A stretch of DNA of 64,000 nt, taken from positions 62,001 to 126,000 of the forward strand of contig DALS01000033.1 of assembly GCA_002499445.1 (NCBI GenBank). Reading direction: 5' to 3'. A model generated the notes under the pieces. That model had not been told where the DNA came from. It searched no databases and saw only the letters and a list, made by a program, of their open reading frames with translations. Within the stretch, counting starts at the first letter, position 1; every line of letters begins with the position of its first letter. Source of the DNA: Methanosarcina sp. UBA293. Lineage in GTDB: Archaea; Halobacteriota; Methanosarcinia; Methanosarcinales; Methanosarcinaceae. Positions 9,512 to 18,275 of the stretch are shown piece by piece. Position numbers and translations under genes: made by a program.

Positions 9512-11431
9512 ATGGACAGTTATAATATTTTCTTGGTAATGCTTGCAGTCTATATAGCCGGTCTTTTGTCTATTGGCTGGTATTTTAATAAAAACCAAAA
9601 ATCGGTTACTGATTTCTGGCTCGCAGGGCGCAAGATCGGACCCTCAGCTCTGGGATTTTCAGCTGCAGCGTCCTGGATAACAGCTGGAGGAATTTTTGCA
9701 GTTACCGGGTTTTATATGCTTCAAGGAATGGGATCAATATGGGGCTTTGTGGCTCCCAATGTTCTTGCCCTGCTCATTATTGCTGTACTTGTGGGGAAAA
9801 TTAAAAACTTGCCTGCGATTACCCAACCTGAGCTTCTGGAACAAAGGTACGGTAGTGCAGTCAGATGGCCAGTTGCCCTCATTATCACCGTAGTAATGAT
9901 TCTTTTTGCAGTAGCCGACGTAACAGGGCTTTCTCTTGTGCTGCAGGTATTTTACGGCCTTGATCCAATCTATGCCGCAGTTATGGTTGCAATCGTAGTT
10001 TCCATTTATGTAACCCTTGGAGGGCTTGCAGCAGTGGTCTGGACAGATGTTATCCAGTTCTCTTTCCTTGCCATATTCACAATAGGAATGGCTTTTGCCA
10101 CAGTAGGAACAGTCACAGACGGTAGTCTTAACACAACTGCAATAAGCGTCTCAGAGCTCTTTGGAAATGTACCCGGAACCTGGTGGAATCCTTTTTCAAT
10201 CGGTCTTCCTATGGTCCTGATCTTCACTCTGGCTATAATTCCGGGCTGGATTACAGAACAGGACCCCTGGCAGAAGGTATGGGCTGCACGGGATGCTAAA
10301 TCGGCCAGGCGTGGAATGGTTATCGGAGCCCTTATGATTAGTGTAATTTTCGCAGCATGTGCGGTGATTGCAATAGCCCTTAATTCCTTATATCCTGAAA
10401 TTTCGGAGCTTGGTTTTCCTGCAGGCATGGCACTTGCCGAACCTGCTCTCCTCAGTTTTGTCAATGAACGCTTTATTTCTTCCCCCTTGATAGTAGCTTT
10501 CAGTGCAATCGGGCTTGCAGCAGCTTCAATGTCCTGCACTGATACTTTTGCAACCTCAGGGGCTTCCTGTATCTCAAGGGACATTTATCAGAGATATATA
10601 AAGCCAGATGCCACAATGAAGGAAATGATGGTAGTAAACAGAATAAGTGTGCTGTTCATCATACTGGCCGCCACTGTCGGCTCATTTATAATCTCCAATA
10701 TTATTGACGCTATTCACATTGCAACCTTCATAGCAAGCGCCTCCTATTTCTTCCCATTAATGGGAGGTCTATATTGGAAGCGAGCTACCAAGGAGGGAGC
10801 TTTTGCAGGCATGATAATAGGGTTTGTAGCCCAAGTAGTTCTTGTGGCTCTTGACCTCATAAATACTCAGCCATTTTCTCCTTATTATCTTGAAACCCTT
10901 CACCCTGCCCTGATGAACCATGGGGTTATTGTTGGAATGACCTTAAGCGCGATCGCTTTCTTTGGGGTATCTTTGATGACGAAACCTTCGAGCAGGGTCA
11001 ACCTTGCACCCTTTTTCGAAGATGAAGCTGAAGAGCTTGCCCGCTATGAAGCAAAGGAAATCAATGAAAATGATCCTGAGTACGTTGCTTTCCTCAAAAA
11101 CGTTGATGAAAAAGTCACAGGAGAACGTGCGCATCTTCAGCTCAATCTGCAGGCTTCAGGAGCTCTCAACTGGCATGAACTGGTGGAGAAACTTAAATCG
11201 AGCTCTTCTGCATGGGTGACCCCCACTGGACTTGATTCGGTATACAGGCTTACTCATGGTGATATGCTTGCTTGTGTAGCAGTCACTAGAGGAAGTAGAG
11301 AAAGGGATATCTGGCTTAAAGCTGAGCCCAAACTTGATACCGTCATCAGGCAAAGAAAAGAACTTTTTACAGCTTATGAGGAGCTAAAAAAGGTGTTTGA
11401 GAAGAAAGGTGTAACTATAGACTTCTATTAA
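9512..11431 (+). CDS. Sodium:solute symporter (SSS/PutP family) with C-terminal extension
   Basis: The 639-aa protein has about 13 membrane helices over residues 5-490, beginning with the SSS signature region (YIAGLLSIGWYFNKNQKSVTDFWLAGRKIG). The loop WITEQDPWQKVWAARDAKSARRG and the motif ASASYFFPLMGGLYWKRATKEGAFAG are characteristic of the family. It should couple Na+ entry to uptake of a small solute; proline, pantothenate or another organic acid cannot be told apart. After the last helix comes a soluble tail of about 145 residues (from about 495), longer than in PutP and possibly regulatory. The gene stands alone. Confidence 0.85.
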   Translation: MDSYNIFLVMLAVYIAGLLSIGWYFNKNQKSVTDFWLAGRKIGPSALGFSAAASWITAGGIFAVTGFYMLQGMGSIWGFVAPNVLALLIIAVLVGKIKNLPAITQPELLEQRYGSAVRWPVALIITVVMILFAVADVTGLSLVLQVFYGLDPIYAAVMVAIVVSIYVTLGGLAAVVWTDVIQFSFLAIFTIGMAFATVGTVTDGSLNTTAISVSELFGNVPGTWWNPFSIGLPMVLIFTLAIIPGWITEQDPWQKVWAARDAKSARRGMVIGALMISVIFAACAVIAIALNSLYPEISELGFPAGMALAEPALLSFVNERFISSPLIVAFSAIGLAAASMSCTDTFATSGASCISRDIYQRYIKPDATMKEMMVVNRISVLFIILAATVGSFIISNIIDAIHIATFIASASYFFPLMGGLYWKRATKEGAFAGMIIGFVAQVVLVALDLINTQPFSPYYLETLHPALMNHGVIVGMTLSAIAFFGVSLMTKPSSRVNLAPFFEDEAEELARYEAKEINENDPEYVAFLKNVDEKVTGERAHLQLNLQASGALNWHELVEKLKSSSSAWVTPTGLDSVYRLTHGDMLACVAVTRGSRERDIWLKAEPKLDTVIRQRKELFTAYEELKKVFEKKGVTIDFY

Positions 11432-11436
11432 ATAGC

Positions 11437-11475
11437 TGAGGTTCTTTATCGAACCTTAACTTACTTTTTCTCTTT
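11437..11475 (+). terminator. Terminator after the symporter
   Basis: AGGTTC (11439-11444) pairs with GAACCT (11451-11456), extended by two further pairs (one G-U) at the base. The run TTACTTTTTCTCTTTTT follows. It begins a few bases after the stop codon. Confidence 0.6.
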
Positions 11476-12438
11476 TTAGTATTTCTAATGCTTATTAAGG
11501 TTTTTTAAGCATCATCTCAAGCCTGAGTACTTGAAGGTTACTTTTTTATTCCAGTGCTGAATCATGGTAAATCCAAGCTTTGAATGCATGCAATCTATGG
11601 AATCAGCATTTTCTTTAAATCTTCAGAGGATGTAGCAAAGGGCAAGATTGCTAAAATCACTCATCATGCTAGGAAACTAAATATTAAAGTCCTTTTCTGA
11701 CTCCTGCCACAATCAAACTTGTTAAATGTTGAAGGTAATAATTTCAATTTAACTATTTAGTGTCGGGTTTTAGTAATTTTTTAACATAGAATAGAAAATA
11801 TACACGGCAATTATTTTTGAAATCTGGATGCTCTGTTTCATGATACTGATACAATAAAACTAGCCAACATATTTATATATAAATAAGTGTTGTCCAGTGA
11901 ACATTCTTAGGTAATTTATTGGTAGTTATTAAAATATGTATATGTTTTTCAGTTATGCATATACTTTTACTTGGAAGTATGGGCATCATTAAGTGACTTA
12001 TTTTTTTTAGTTAAAAAAATATTCTATTTATCCAAGGAGTATACGAAAAAGTTAACATAACATATAATTTATACTATTCTATATTATAAAAAACCGTATC
12101 AAGAGGACTTGTTAATATAAAAATAATCGGTATATTTTTTAAAGTTAAATGATAAAATTCATTAGTTATAATAGGAATCTTTATATTAGATCGGGAAGAG
12201 CCGGATTTTTTAATTTATATAATACCCGAGTTTATTTCTTTTTACCAGCTCGAGACATCTTATAAATTTGATTGTATATTTTATAAATATATAATAATAT
12301 TTTAAAAGCCTAGATATTTCGAAAGGTTTATGAATGATCCTATCTAATCAAAAAATTAACGTGCGTCATAATCATATTTCTTTATAATGATATGGCAGAC
12401 GACTTCAAAAAAAATATACATCGTTTTTTGAATCCGGC
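11476..12438. other. Long AT-rich region upstream of the mtr operon
   Basis: Nearly 1 kb holds no convincing gene. A 38-codon frame at 11584-11700 (MHAIYGISIFFKSSEDVAKG and onward) has protein-like composition but no ribosome-binding site; it may be a gene remnant. From about 11900 the DNA is very AT-rich. The TATA-like string CTTTATAATGAT near 12380 would place an mtr transcript start near 12405 and give a leader of about 70 nt. Confidence 0.4.
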
Positions 12439-12465
12439 TTATTACATGTAATAATATAAAGGAGG
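12439..12465 (+). promoter_or_regulatory. Perfect 16-bp palindrome next to the mtrE ribosome-binding site
   Basis: TTATTACATGTAATAA (12439-12454) is fully self-complementary. It ends 4 nt before the ribosome-binding site AAGGAGG (12459-12465), which serves the mtrE ATG at 12473. As DNA it could bind a dimeric regulator; as RNA it would be a weak AU hairpin touching the initiation region. Confidence 0.5.
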
Positions 12466-12472
12466 AAAATGA

Positions 12473-13387
12473 ATGGAACCACTCATAAGCATGGGAGTGC
12501 TTGCACTTATTGGAGTGGCTGCGACCATTGCAGGTGCCTCGGAAGACCTGGAATCTGATATAGGCTCGCAGAGTAACCCTAACTCTCAGGTGCAGTTAGC
12601 TCCCCAAATGATGTTTCCCCACAGAATATATAACAAAGCGATATCTGGAGAACCACCGTCCAATGCATTAATGTGCTCGATTGGTGCAGCCGTTGCAACT
12701 GTATTAATAAGTGAATTTACGCTGTCTCCACTCTTTGCACTGGTATTCGGTTCTCTCATTGCAGCATGCGTACATGGTACTTTTGCGGTAAGTGCTACAA
12801 TGGGCAGATGTGCCAGTCAGAGTCGGTTCAAGCAGCCGATTTATCTGGATATGATAAGAAGCCACACCCCAGCAATTATGGGATTTGCGTTCATAACGAC
12901 CTTCTGTGTTCTGATAGTATCGTATTTGATGACCGTTGTACTTGGACACCCCTTCCCGTTAACTATGCTGGCTTTTATCTGGGGTATCACAATAGGTGCA
13001 ATCGGATCTTCAACAGGTGACGTCCACTACGGTGCAGAGCGTGAATTCCAGCAGTTTGATTTTGGTTCTGGGTTAAATGCCTCAAACTCTGGAAATATTG
13101 TAAGATATGCTGAATCCGGGCTCAGGAATGGGTTCGATAACTCCTGGTTCTGCGCCAAGTTTGGAGGACCTACCACAGGAGTTGCTTTTGGTATGACCGT
13201 ATTCCTTGGAAGCTGGATAACTACTATTTTTAATCCTGCAGAAAGCCTGACCATGGGATGGCTCTCTGTTGTTGCAGGCATAATTATTGTCCTTATATTG
13301 ATTATCTGGAACTGGAAGATAGAAGTAAAAGCTCGCAGCGATTTCGGACCATACAAGGAAGACAAGATTGAGGAGGCTTCCGCATGA
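12473..13387 (+). CDS. mtrE: Tetrahydromethanopterin S-methyltransferase subunit E
   Basis: MtrE is one of the large membrane subunits of the Na+-pumping methyl-H4MPT (H4SPT in Methanosarcina):coenzyme M methyltransferase. The 304-aa protein begins MEPLISMGVLALIGVAATIAGASEDLESD, as expected for MtrE, and has about six to seven membrane helices with the conserved acidic N-terminal loop and the GSSTGDVHYGAEREFQQ loop. MtrC, D and E together are thought to form the Na+ translocating part. It is the first gene of the operon, with an optimal ribosome-binding site, and its stop overlaps the mtrD start by 4 nt (ATGA). Confidence 0.95.
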   Translation: MEPLISMGVLALIGVAATIAGASEDLESDIGSQSNPNSQVQLAPQMMFPHRIYNKAISGEPPSNALMCSIGAAVATVLISEFTLSPLFALVFGSLIAACVHGTFAVSATMGRCASQSRFKQPIYLDMIRSHTPAIMGFAFITTFCVLIVSYLMTVVLGHPFPLTMLAFIWGITIGAIGSSTGDVHYGAEREFQQFDFGSGLNASNSGNIVRYAESGLRNGFDNSWFCAKFGGPTTGVAFGMTVFLGSWITTIFNPAESLTMGWLSVVAGIIIVLILIIWNWKIEVKARSDFGPYKEDKIEEASA

Positions 13388-14136
13388 TTGATGCTATCTT
13401 AGGAAACATAATCTGGATAGTCCTTATCACAGTCGGCGGCGCTCTGATTTCCTGGGGTGTTCACTTCATTCCTGTAGGCGGTGCCCCTGCAGCTATGGCT
13501 CAGGCAACAGGTGTTGGTACCGGTACAGTGCAGCTGGCAGCAGGCGCAGGTCTTACAGGACTTGTGAGTGCAGGTTCCATGATGAACTTAACAGACGACC
13601 TTCTGCTGATTCTTGCCTCAGGCGCAGTTGGTGCAATGATCATGCTCACTGTGACCATGATTGTCGCTACTTGGACCTATGTCTATGCTGTGGGCTGTGT
13701 GCCTTCTTCCGCAAAAGTAAAGGTAGACCCTATTACAAAGTACAGGCAGGACAATTATGTGTCCCAGGGTACTGAAGGGCATGGGATTCCAACAGTAAGT
13801 TTTGTGAGCGGAGCCATTGGCGCTGCTCTTGGTGGAATCGGAGGTTCCCTTGTTTATTATTCACTCATTGAGGTGGGTATGAGTGTAGGACTGGAGGGCT
13901 CTGCAGTTACCAATGCAGTCACAGGAAATTGGCTTGTAGCAGTTGCAGCAATATTTGCAATAGGTATTTTCTTCGTGAACGCTGTAATTCCTTCCTATAA
14001 CATAGGAGGTACAATTGAAGGGTTCCACGACCCGAAATTCAAAAAATGGCCGAAGGCGGTAGTATCCTCCCTCATAGCAACATTACTGTGTGCTGTCGTA
14101 GCGGTGGTTGCAATCGCACAGCTCGGAGGTATTTAA
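13384..14136 (+). CDS. mtrD: Tetrahydromethanopterin S-methyltransferase subunit D
   Basis: The 250-aa protein has about six membrane helices. Glycine-rich stretches (GAPAAMAQATGVGTGTVQLAAGAGLTG and SFVSGAIGAALGGIGGSLVYYS) are typical of MtrD, another integral subunit of the Na+-translocating part of the Mtr complex. Translation is coupled to mtrE by an ATGA overlap. The mtrC ATG follows the mtrD stop by 1 nt, with the mtrC ribosome-binding site inside the last mtrD codons (GGAGGT). Confidence 0.95.
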   Translation: MIDAILGNIIWIVLITVGGALISWGVHFIPVGGAPAAMAQATGVGTGTVQLAAGAGLTGLVSAGSMMNLTDDLLLILASGAVGAMIMLTVTMIVATWTYVYAVGCVPSSAKVKVDPITKYRQDNYVSQGTEGHGIPTVSFVSGAIGAALGGIGGSLVYYSLIEVGMSVGLEGSAVTNAVTGNWLVAVAAIFAIGIFFVNAVIPSYNIGGTIEGFHDPKFKKWPKAVVSSLIATLLCAVVAVVAIAQLGGI

Positions 14137-14137
14137 A

Positions 14138-14938
14138 ATGTCTGTCGGTGGATCAGGAGAAGCCAAAGGAGGATATCCTGTACAAACAATTATAGCCTTA
14201 GGTATAGTCGGCGGGCTTGTCGGAATTTACCTGGGTCACTTTGCACCTCCAGCGTATGCCTTCTTCGGAGGAATTGGGGCAATCTTTGCAACGATCTGGG
14301 GTGCTGATGCAGTCCGCCGTGTTGCAAGCTATGGGCTTGGTACAGGTGTCCCATCAATTGGTATGCTCGCTTTTGGTATGGGTATTATAGCAGCCCTCTT
14401 CGGACTTTCAATAGGAGGTACTGCAGGACCTATAATAGCTGTTATTGTTGCAGCAATTATAGGCTACGTTATCGGTGCCCTCTCAAACAAAGTAATCGGC
14501 ATGGGTATCCCTATTATGGAACAGGCGATGGCAGAGATTTCATGTGCAGGTACCCTTGTAATTCTCGGTCTGAGTGTGGTCATTGCCGGGTCCTTTGATT
14601 ACGCTGCAGTTATTCAATACGTAGTCTCAACCGGATACATTGCACTGATCTTTATAATAGGTGGTATGGGTATTCTTCACCCCTTCAATGCCAGCCTGGG
14701 ACCTGATGAGAAACAGGACAGAACCCTCATGCTTGCTGTTGAAAAAGGAGCTATTGCATTAATTATTACAGGCTTTGCATCTTCACTCCATGAAGGACTG
14801 ATGGCGGCTAGCATAAACATGCTTATAGGAATTATCATCTGGTATGTTGCCGCCAGCAAACACTACGCGCTTATTAAGAGAGATGCGTATGCAGTGGTTG
14901 GAACCGGTCTGCTTCCAAGTGCGGAGGAATTGCAATGA
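14138..14938 (+). CDS. mtrC: Tetrahydromethanopterin S-methyltransferase subunit C
   Basis: I place the start at the ATG at 14138 (MSVGGSGEAKGGYPVQ), with GGAGGT 7 nt upstream; an upstream TTG at 14108 lies inside mtrD and has no support. The 266-aa protein has about seven membrane helices rich in Gly and Ala (GLVGIYLGHFAPPAYAFFGGIGAIFATIWGADAVRR). Together with MtrD and MtrE it forms the membrane portion of the complex. Its stop overlaps the mtrB start (ATGA). Confidence 0.95.
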   Translation: MSVGGSGEAKGGYPVQTIIALGIVGGLVGIYLGHFAPPAYAFFGGIGAIFATIWGADAVRRVASYGLGTGVPSIGMLAFGMGIIAALFGLSIGGTAGPIIAVIVAAIIGYVIGALSNKVIGMGIPIMEQAMAEISCAGTLVILGLSVVIAGSFDYAAVIQYVVSTGYIALIFIIGGMGILHPFNASLGPDEKQDRTLMLAVEKGAIALIITGFASSLHEGLMAASINMLIGIIIWYVAASKHYALIKRDAYAVVGTGLLPSAEELQ

Positions 14939-15261
14939 GCATTGTTCGCATAGCTCCCGAGATAAACCTGGTCATGGACACGGAGTCAGGAGCCGTCACA
15001 CAGGAACGGAAAGACTCGATTCAGTATTCCATGGAACCCGTCTTTGAGAGAGTGGACAAACTGGATGCAGTTGCAGACGACCTGGTAAATTCCCTCTCAC
15101 CCAGCGAACCGCTCCTTAATTCCTGGCCAGGGCGTGAGCATACCTCCTACATGGCAGGATTTTACACTAATTCCTTCTACGGAATCGTTGTGGGTCTTGC
15201 CTTTAGTGGACTGGTAGCACTCATAATAACCATAAAAAGACTGATGGACGGGGTGATGTAA
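14935..15261 (+). CDS. mtrB: Tetrahydromethanopterin S-methyltransferase subunit B
   Basis: The 108-aa protein has a soluble N-terminal part (MSIVRIAPEINLVMDTESG) and one C-terminal membrane helix (GIVVGLAFSGLVALIITIKR). This is the usual MtrB layout of a small single-span subunit linking the membrane core to the corrinoid part. It starts within the mtrC stop codon (ATGA) and ends 1 nt before mtrA. Confidence 0.93.
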   Translation: MSIVRIAPEINLVMDTESGAVTQERKDSIQYSMEPVFERVDKLDAVADDLVNSLSPSEPLLNSWPGREHTSYMAGFYTNSFYGIVVGLAFSGLVALIITIKRLMDGVM

Positions 15262-15262
15262 A

Positions 15263-15985
15263 ATGGTAAATAAGAGAGAACCAGCCCCAGGGTGGCCTAT
15301 CCTGAAAGGTGAATATGAAGTAGGCGATGTCAAGAACTCTGTACTGGTAATTACCTGTGGTTCACACCTTCCAGGAAAGCCAATTCTTGACGCAGGAGCA
15401 GCCGTTACAGGATCATGCAAAACTGAAAATCTCGGTATTGAAAAGGTCGTTGCCCACATTATCTCAAACCCAAACATCAGGTTCCTGCTTGTGACTGGCT
15501 CTGAAGTTAAAGGGCACGTTACCGGACAGTCGATGCTGGCTCTTCATGCAAACGGTGTAAAGGATAACAGGATTGCAGGAGCATTGGGTGCAATTCCATA
15601 CGTGGAAAACCTGAATGCAGAGGCAATCGCCCGTTTCCAAGAACAGGTCCAGGTCTTTGATCTGATTGATACCGAAGATATGGGCGCTATCACATCCAAG
15701 GTGAGAGAGCTTGCCTCAAAAGATCCGGGCGCCTTTGATGCAGAACCAATGGTCGTGGAGATCAGTGAGGAGGGCGGAGAAGAAGAAGAAGGCGGCATTG
15801 TCAGGCCGATCTCCGGAGAAATTGCAGTTATCCGTACCAGGTTGAAGGCAATTGAAGCCCGCATGCTTGATATAGGAAACTTGAACAAGTTCCACTCAGG
15901 AGTTCACGCAGGAAAGATTGAAGGCGCCATGATAGGGTTAACAATAACCATATCCCTGCTTGGATTATTACTGCTAGGGAGGTAA
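15263..15985 (+). CDS. mtrA: Tetrahydromethanopterin S-methyltransferase subunit A (corrinoid subunit)
   Basis: MtrA carries the corrinoid that takes the methyl group from methyl-tetrahydrosarcinapterin and passes it to coenzyme M. The 240-aa sequence has the MtrA start region (PAPGWPILKGEYEVGD) and the segment EVKGHVTGQS, whose His85 corresponds to the lower cobalt ligand known for this family. A Gly/Glu-rich linker (EEGGEEEEGG) leads to a C-terminal membrane anchor (IGLTITISLLGLLLLG). The soluble domain therefore faces the cytoplasm, tethered to the MtrCDE core. Confidence 0.95.
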   Translation: MVNKREPAPGWPILKGEYEVGDVKNSVLVITCGSHLPGKPILDAGAAVTGSCKTENLGIEKVVAHIISNPNIRFLLVTGSEVKGHVTGQSMLALHANGVKDNRIAGALGAIPYVENLNAEAIARFQEQVQVFDLIDTEDMGAITSKVRELASKDPGAFDAEPMVVEISEEGGEEEEGGIVRPISGEIAVIRTRLKAIEARMLDIGNLNKFHSGVHAGKIEGAMIGLTITISLLGLLLLGR

Positions 15986-15990
15986 TGGAA

Positions 15991-16209
15991 ATGGCAGAAG
16001 AATATGATAAAGGCGTCCCAATGGCGCTTGCCCCTCAGATGGGGGCAATTGACGCTACTGTTGAGAGCATTCGATATAGAGCACAGTTGATTGCGAGAAA
16101 CCAGAAACTGGATTCCGGAGTCGCAGCTACAGGAATAGCCGGCTTTGCAGCAGGTTTCATCTTTTCACTGTTGATAGTCGTTGTAATCCCAGTAGCTTTC
16201 GGCCTATAA
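15991..16209 (+). CDS. mtrF: Tetrahydromethanopterin S-methyltransferase subunit F
   Basis: I choose the ATG at 15991 (MAEEYDKGVPMALAPQ) because this matches the family start; an ATG two codons earlier (15985) overlaps the mtrA stop and is also possible. The 72-aa protein resembles the N-terminal tail of MtrA and has the motif GAIDATVESIRYRAQLIARNQK, then one C-terminal membrane helix. It is a small single-span subunit of the complex. Confidence 0.93.
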   Translation: MAEEYDKGVPMALAPQMGAIDATVESIRYRAQLIARNQKLDSGVAATGIAGFAAGFIFSLLIVVVIPVAFGL

Positions 16210-16227
16210 ACTTGAGAGGTGAATAAT

Positions 16228-16446
16228 ATGGAAGGAAAAGCACCAGCAGCGTTTGTAGAGCCAGGCGAGTTTAACGAAGTAATGAAAAGGCTCGATAAGA
16301 TCGATGAAAAGGTCGAGTTCGTCAACAGTGAAATTGCGCAGAGAATTGGAAAGAAAGTAGGAAGAGATATCGGAATTCTATACGGCGGAGTTATTGGCCT
16401 GCTGCTCTTCCTGATCTATTCCTCTATATCACTAATGTTCATGTAA
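16228..16446 (+). CDS. mtrG: Tetrahydromethanopterin S-methyltransferase subunit G
   Basis: The start is the ATG at 16228 (MEGKAPAAFVEPGEFN), behind the ribosome-binding site GAGAGGTGA; the GTG at 16219 is part of that site. The 72-aa protein has a helical, coiled-coil-prone section (EVMKRLDKIDEKVEFVNSEI) and one C-terminal membrane span, as in other MtrG proteins. Confidence 0.93.
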   Translation: MEGKAPAAFVEPGEFNEVMKRLDKIDEKVEFVNSEIAQRIGKKVGRDIGILYGGVIGLLLFLIYSSISLMFM

Positions 16447-16459
16447 ATGAGGGATCAAA

Positions 16460-17410
16460 ATGTTCAAGTTTGACAAGAAACAGGAAGTTTTTGAAATCGG
16501 TGGAGTTAAATTCGGCGGACAGCCGGGTGAATTTCCAACCGTGTTAGTCAGTACTATGTTCTATGCAAGGCACAAAATCGTGACCGATGAAGACAAGGGT
16601 ATCTTCGACAGGGCAGCCGCAGAGACCCTCTGGAACACCCAGGTCTCACTGAGCGATGCCACAGGGAACCCCTACGTAAACCAGATCGTAGGAGAAACCC
16701 CGGAATCAATCAAGCGCTATATTGACTGGTTTGTAGAGATCGACGACAGGACTCCCTTCCTGATTGACTCCTCAGCCGGAAACGTACGTGCAGCCGCAGC
16801 CCAGTACTGTACCGAAATCGGTGTTGCAGATAGGGCAATCCACAACTCAATCAATGCAAGTATCGAACAGGAAGAAATCGATATTCTCACTGAAAGCGAC
16901 GTAACAGCTGCAATCGTTCTGGCTTTCAACGCAACCGATCCAACCGTAAAAGGAAAGATGGACATTCTTGAAGTCGGTGGTTCTGGATTAACAAAAGGAA
17001 TGCTTCAGATCGCAAAGGAATGTGGAATAAAGTATCCGCTTATCGACGTTGCAGCCATGCCTCTTGGTGCAGGCTCCGGTCCTACTATCCGCTCGATACC
17101 CACAATGAAAGCAAAATTCGGGCTGCCAATAGGCGGTGGATACCATAACATGGCTTCTGCATGGGACTGGCTCCGCAAATTCAAAAAGACCCAGCCTGAC
17201 CCCAAGGCAATCTACATGCCTGCAGACATTGGTACCAACCTGGTAGCCCAGATTGCAGGTTCTGACTACCTGCTCTACGGTCCGATTGAGAACGTCAACC
17301 AGATTTTCCCGGCTGTTGCAATGGTCGACATCATGCTCGGTGAAACTGCAAAGGACCTCGGCGTAGAGATCGCAGACCTGGCAAACCACCCGGTATCCAA
17401 GCTGACATAA
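16460..17410 (+). CDS. mtrH: Tetrahydromethanopterin S-methyltransferase subunit H
   Basis: MtrH is the soluble subunit that transfers the methyl group from methyl-tetrahydrosarcinapterin to the cob(I)amide of MtrA. The 316-aa protein starts MFKFDKKQEVFEIGGVKFGGQPGEFP and has the TIM-barrel pterin-binding pattern seen in MtrH and methyltetrahydrofolate methyltransferases (for example DRTPFLIDSSAGNVR and IKYPLIDVAAMPLGAGSG). It is the last gene of the operon, 13 nt after mtrG, and a strong hairpin follows. Confidence 0.95.
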   Translation: MFKFDKKQEVFEIGGVKFGGQPGEFPTVLVSTMFYARHKIVTDEDKGIFDRAAAETLWNTQVSLSDATGNPYVNQIVGETPESIKRYIDWFVEIDDRTPFLIDSSAGNVRAAAAQYCTEIGVADRAIHNSINASIEQEEIDILTESDVTAAIVLAFNATDPTVKGKMDILEVGGSGLTKGMLQIAKECGIKYPLIDVAAMPLGAGSGPTIRSIPTMKAKFGLPIGGGYHNMASAWDWLRKFKKTQPDPKAIYMPADIGTNLVAQIAGSDYLLYGPIENVNQIFPAVAMVDIMLGETAKDLGVEIADLANHPVSKLT

Positions 17411-17446
17411 ACAAAAAGAAGAAAATTAAAAAGAGTCTTAGCACTC

Positions 17447-17486
17447 AAAAGCAGAGGATTTTTCCTTTGCTTTTCCTCTATTTTTC
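17447..17486 (+). terminator. Terminator of the mtr operon
   Basis: AAAAGCAGAGGA (17447-17458) and TCCTTTGCTTTT (17463-17474) form a 12-bp stem with one G-U pair and a TTTT loop. CCTCTATTTTTC follows. It begins 37 nt after the mtrH stop codon. Confidence 0.75.
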
Positions 17487-17499
17487 AAGGGGAAAGTTC

Positions 17500-17850
17500 C
17501 TGGCTGGCTAAATAATTTCCTCTTAACCTGCCAGGTACTTATGAATCCACTCCCAAACCCGCTCTTTTGGACTGTTTTCTGAAGATCATGAGTTATCAGG
17601 AGAATTGGTTAACCTGTAAGTTTTTACTCCGCGTTCGAGCAAGAGTTGTATGATCTACTCCTAAACCCACGGCTTTTGATCTCAACCCATGTCTTTCATC
17701 ATTACCTTGAGATTTAGTTAGAGCGGACAATCGAAGGTTAGATGAATTGTAAGGACATACTGAAACCATAGCGCAATCTTTCAGATTATAGCAGTCCGAC
17801 TTACATTCTAACTTTTTTAAGTTACATACTGTACACTGTATTAGCATATA
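17500..17850 (-). pseudogene. Decayed coding relic, possibly from a transposase
   Basis: The minus strand shows protein-like fragments in shifting frames and no intact gene. An 83-codon frame from 17847 ends in VGLGVDHTTLARTR; after its stop, another frame reads ERVWEWIHKYLAG, a segment reminiscent of helix-turn-helix or DDE-transposase sequence. The DNA around the two fragments is itself similar (GGGTTTAGGAGTAGAT versus GGGTTTGGGAGTGGAT), suggesting two diverged copies. The transposase identity is a guess from the WEWIHKY-like string. No terminal inverted repeats were found. The rest of the 17475-18275 gap is AT-rich without features. Confidence 0.3.
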
Positions 17851-18275
17851 TATATAAAGGATTGTGAATCGATATCATCCGTTTCTGATTATTTATCAAA
17901 AATTTGACTTTAAATTATAAAAATGCCCAATTAATTTTAAAAAGTGAGACAATGCATAAAGTGCTATGTAAGCTAATTAACTAAGTTTATCAATATTCCA
18001 CTATTATATAATATTTAGAAACTAGCTGAGAAGCTCGGTGAAATGGTACTAATTCCAATTATTAACGAATGATATTAAATAGAAAGATTTAATATTTGGT
18101 AACACTTACCAGTACTATAAATAGATCTCTGAGTAAAATCTTTTAGGATTTCTAAAGTCCCTCATTATAATAATTTTCTTAACTCTTAATCGAAGCCATA
18201 ATAAGTCCTGATCTTATGTCATTAAAACGGGTCATAGCATAAAGAACCAGGATACCAGTAATATCGGGTGGAAGT

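Noticed and set aside
14108..14137. TTG at 14108 as mtrC start
   Set aside because: It lies in the mtrD coding region; the ATG at 14138 has a good ribosome-binding site and matches known MtrC N-termini.
17596..17847. 83-codon minus frame as an intact gene
   Set aside because: Reads as a relic: related fragments continue in other frames beyond its stop. Listed as pseudogene instead.
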